From: an uncultured Verrucomicrobiota bacterium | Lineage (GTDB): Bacteria > Verrucomicrobiota > Verrucomicrobiia > Limisphaerales > UBA9464 | DNA length: 6,520 bases | Direction of reading: 5' to 3' | NCBI GenBank assembly: GCA_903925515.1 | Contig: CAIYFP010000441.1 | Span: 1 to 6,520, forward strand | Shown here: piece by piece, positions 6,505 through 6,520 of the stretch | Layout: each line of letters begins with the position of its first letter | Position numbering within the stretch: position 1 is the stretch's first letter | Translations under genes and position numbers: made by a program | The notes under the pieces: generated by a model | What the model was told of the DNA's origin: nothing | Databases searched by the model: none | The model's input: only the letters and a program-made list of their open reading frames with translations

Positions 6505-6520
6505 TTCGTGGTTCGTCCGT

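Noticed and set aside
1..6520. Transposon or integron explanation for the flanking repeats
   Set aside because: No transposase or integrase gene is present and no target-site duplication beyond two matching bases is seen, so I report the inverted repeat without assigning it to an element class.
1..6520. tRNA, rRNA, riboswitch or CRISPR array
   Set aside because: Almost all the window is protein-coding. The short non-coding stretches at both ends show no tRNA-like cloverleaf, no regularly spaced direct repeats and no recognisable riboswitch core.

Overview
This is a GC-rich bacterial window (about two thirds G+C by eye). It holds one tightly packed run of six genes, all on the minus strand, read from about 6262 down to 189. 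Base composition, Tat-lipoprotein usage and the style of the intergenic repeats suggest an environmental bacterium of a GC-rich phylum. A verrucomicrobial or related origin is my guess from a vague memory of similar repeats, and nothing in the window proves it.

Layout in transcription order: (1) 6262-4205, a 685-residue protein with two zinc ribbons, two DUF4178 domains and two transmembrane helices; (2) 4111-3965, a 48-residue single-helix membrane protein; (3) 3962-3735, a 75-residue single-unit DUF350 membrane protein; (4) 3727-2213, a 504-residue aminopropyltransferase (spermidine synthase-like) with a polytopic membrane N-terminus; (5) 2206-551, a 551-residue FAD-dependent amine-oxidase-like protein with a twin-arginine, probably lipoprotein, signal; (6) 554-189, a 121-residue S-adenosylmethionine decarboxylase proenzyme (SpeD) with all key residues intact. 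Junctions are short: a 93-base gap after gene 1, then 2, 7 and 6 bases, then a 4-base ATGA overlap. This argues for one transcription unit.

How the genes may work together: SpeD makes decarboxylated SAM. The membrane aminopropyltransferase can use it to aminopropylate an amine. The exported flavoprotein could oxidise an amine on the other side of the membrane. The DUF4178, DUF350 and small helix proteins would form membrane partners, possibly a sensor, scaffold or channel. No ornithine, arginine or lysine decarboxylase is present, so the acceptor amine must come from elsewhere or be an unconventional substrate. The association of SpeD, SpeE-like, DUF350 and DUF4178 genes is one I recall as recurrent but poorly understood.

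The whole cassette is bracketed by an inverted repeat lying at the two ends of the window (8-66 against 6373-6504). One block is a perfect 25-base match and the other a 31/34 match. The right copy carries an extra 73 bases that fold into a long imperfect hairpin. No transposase, integrase, RNA gene or CRISPR array is visible.
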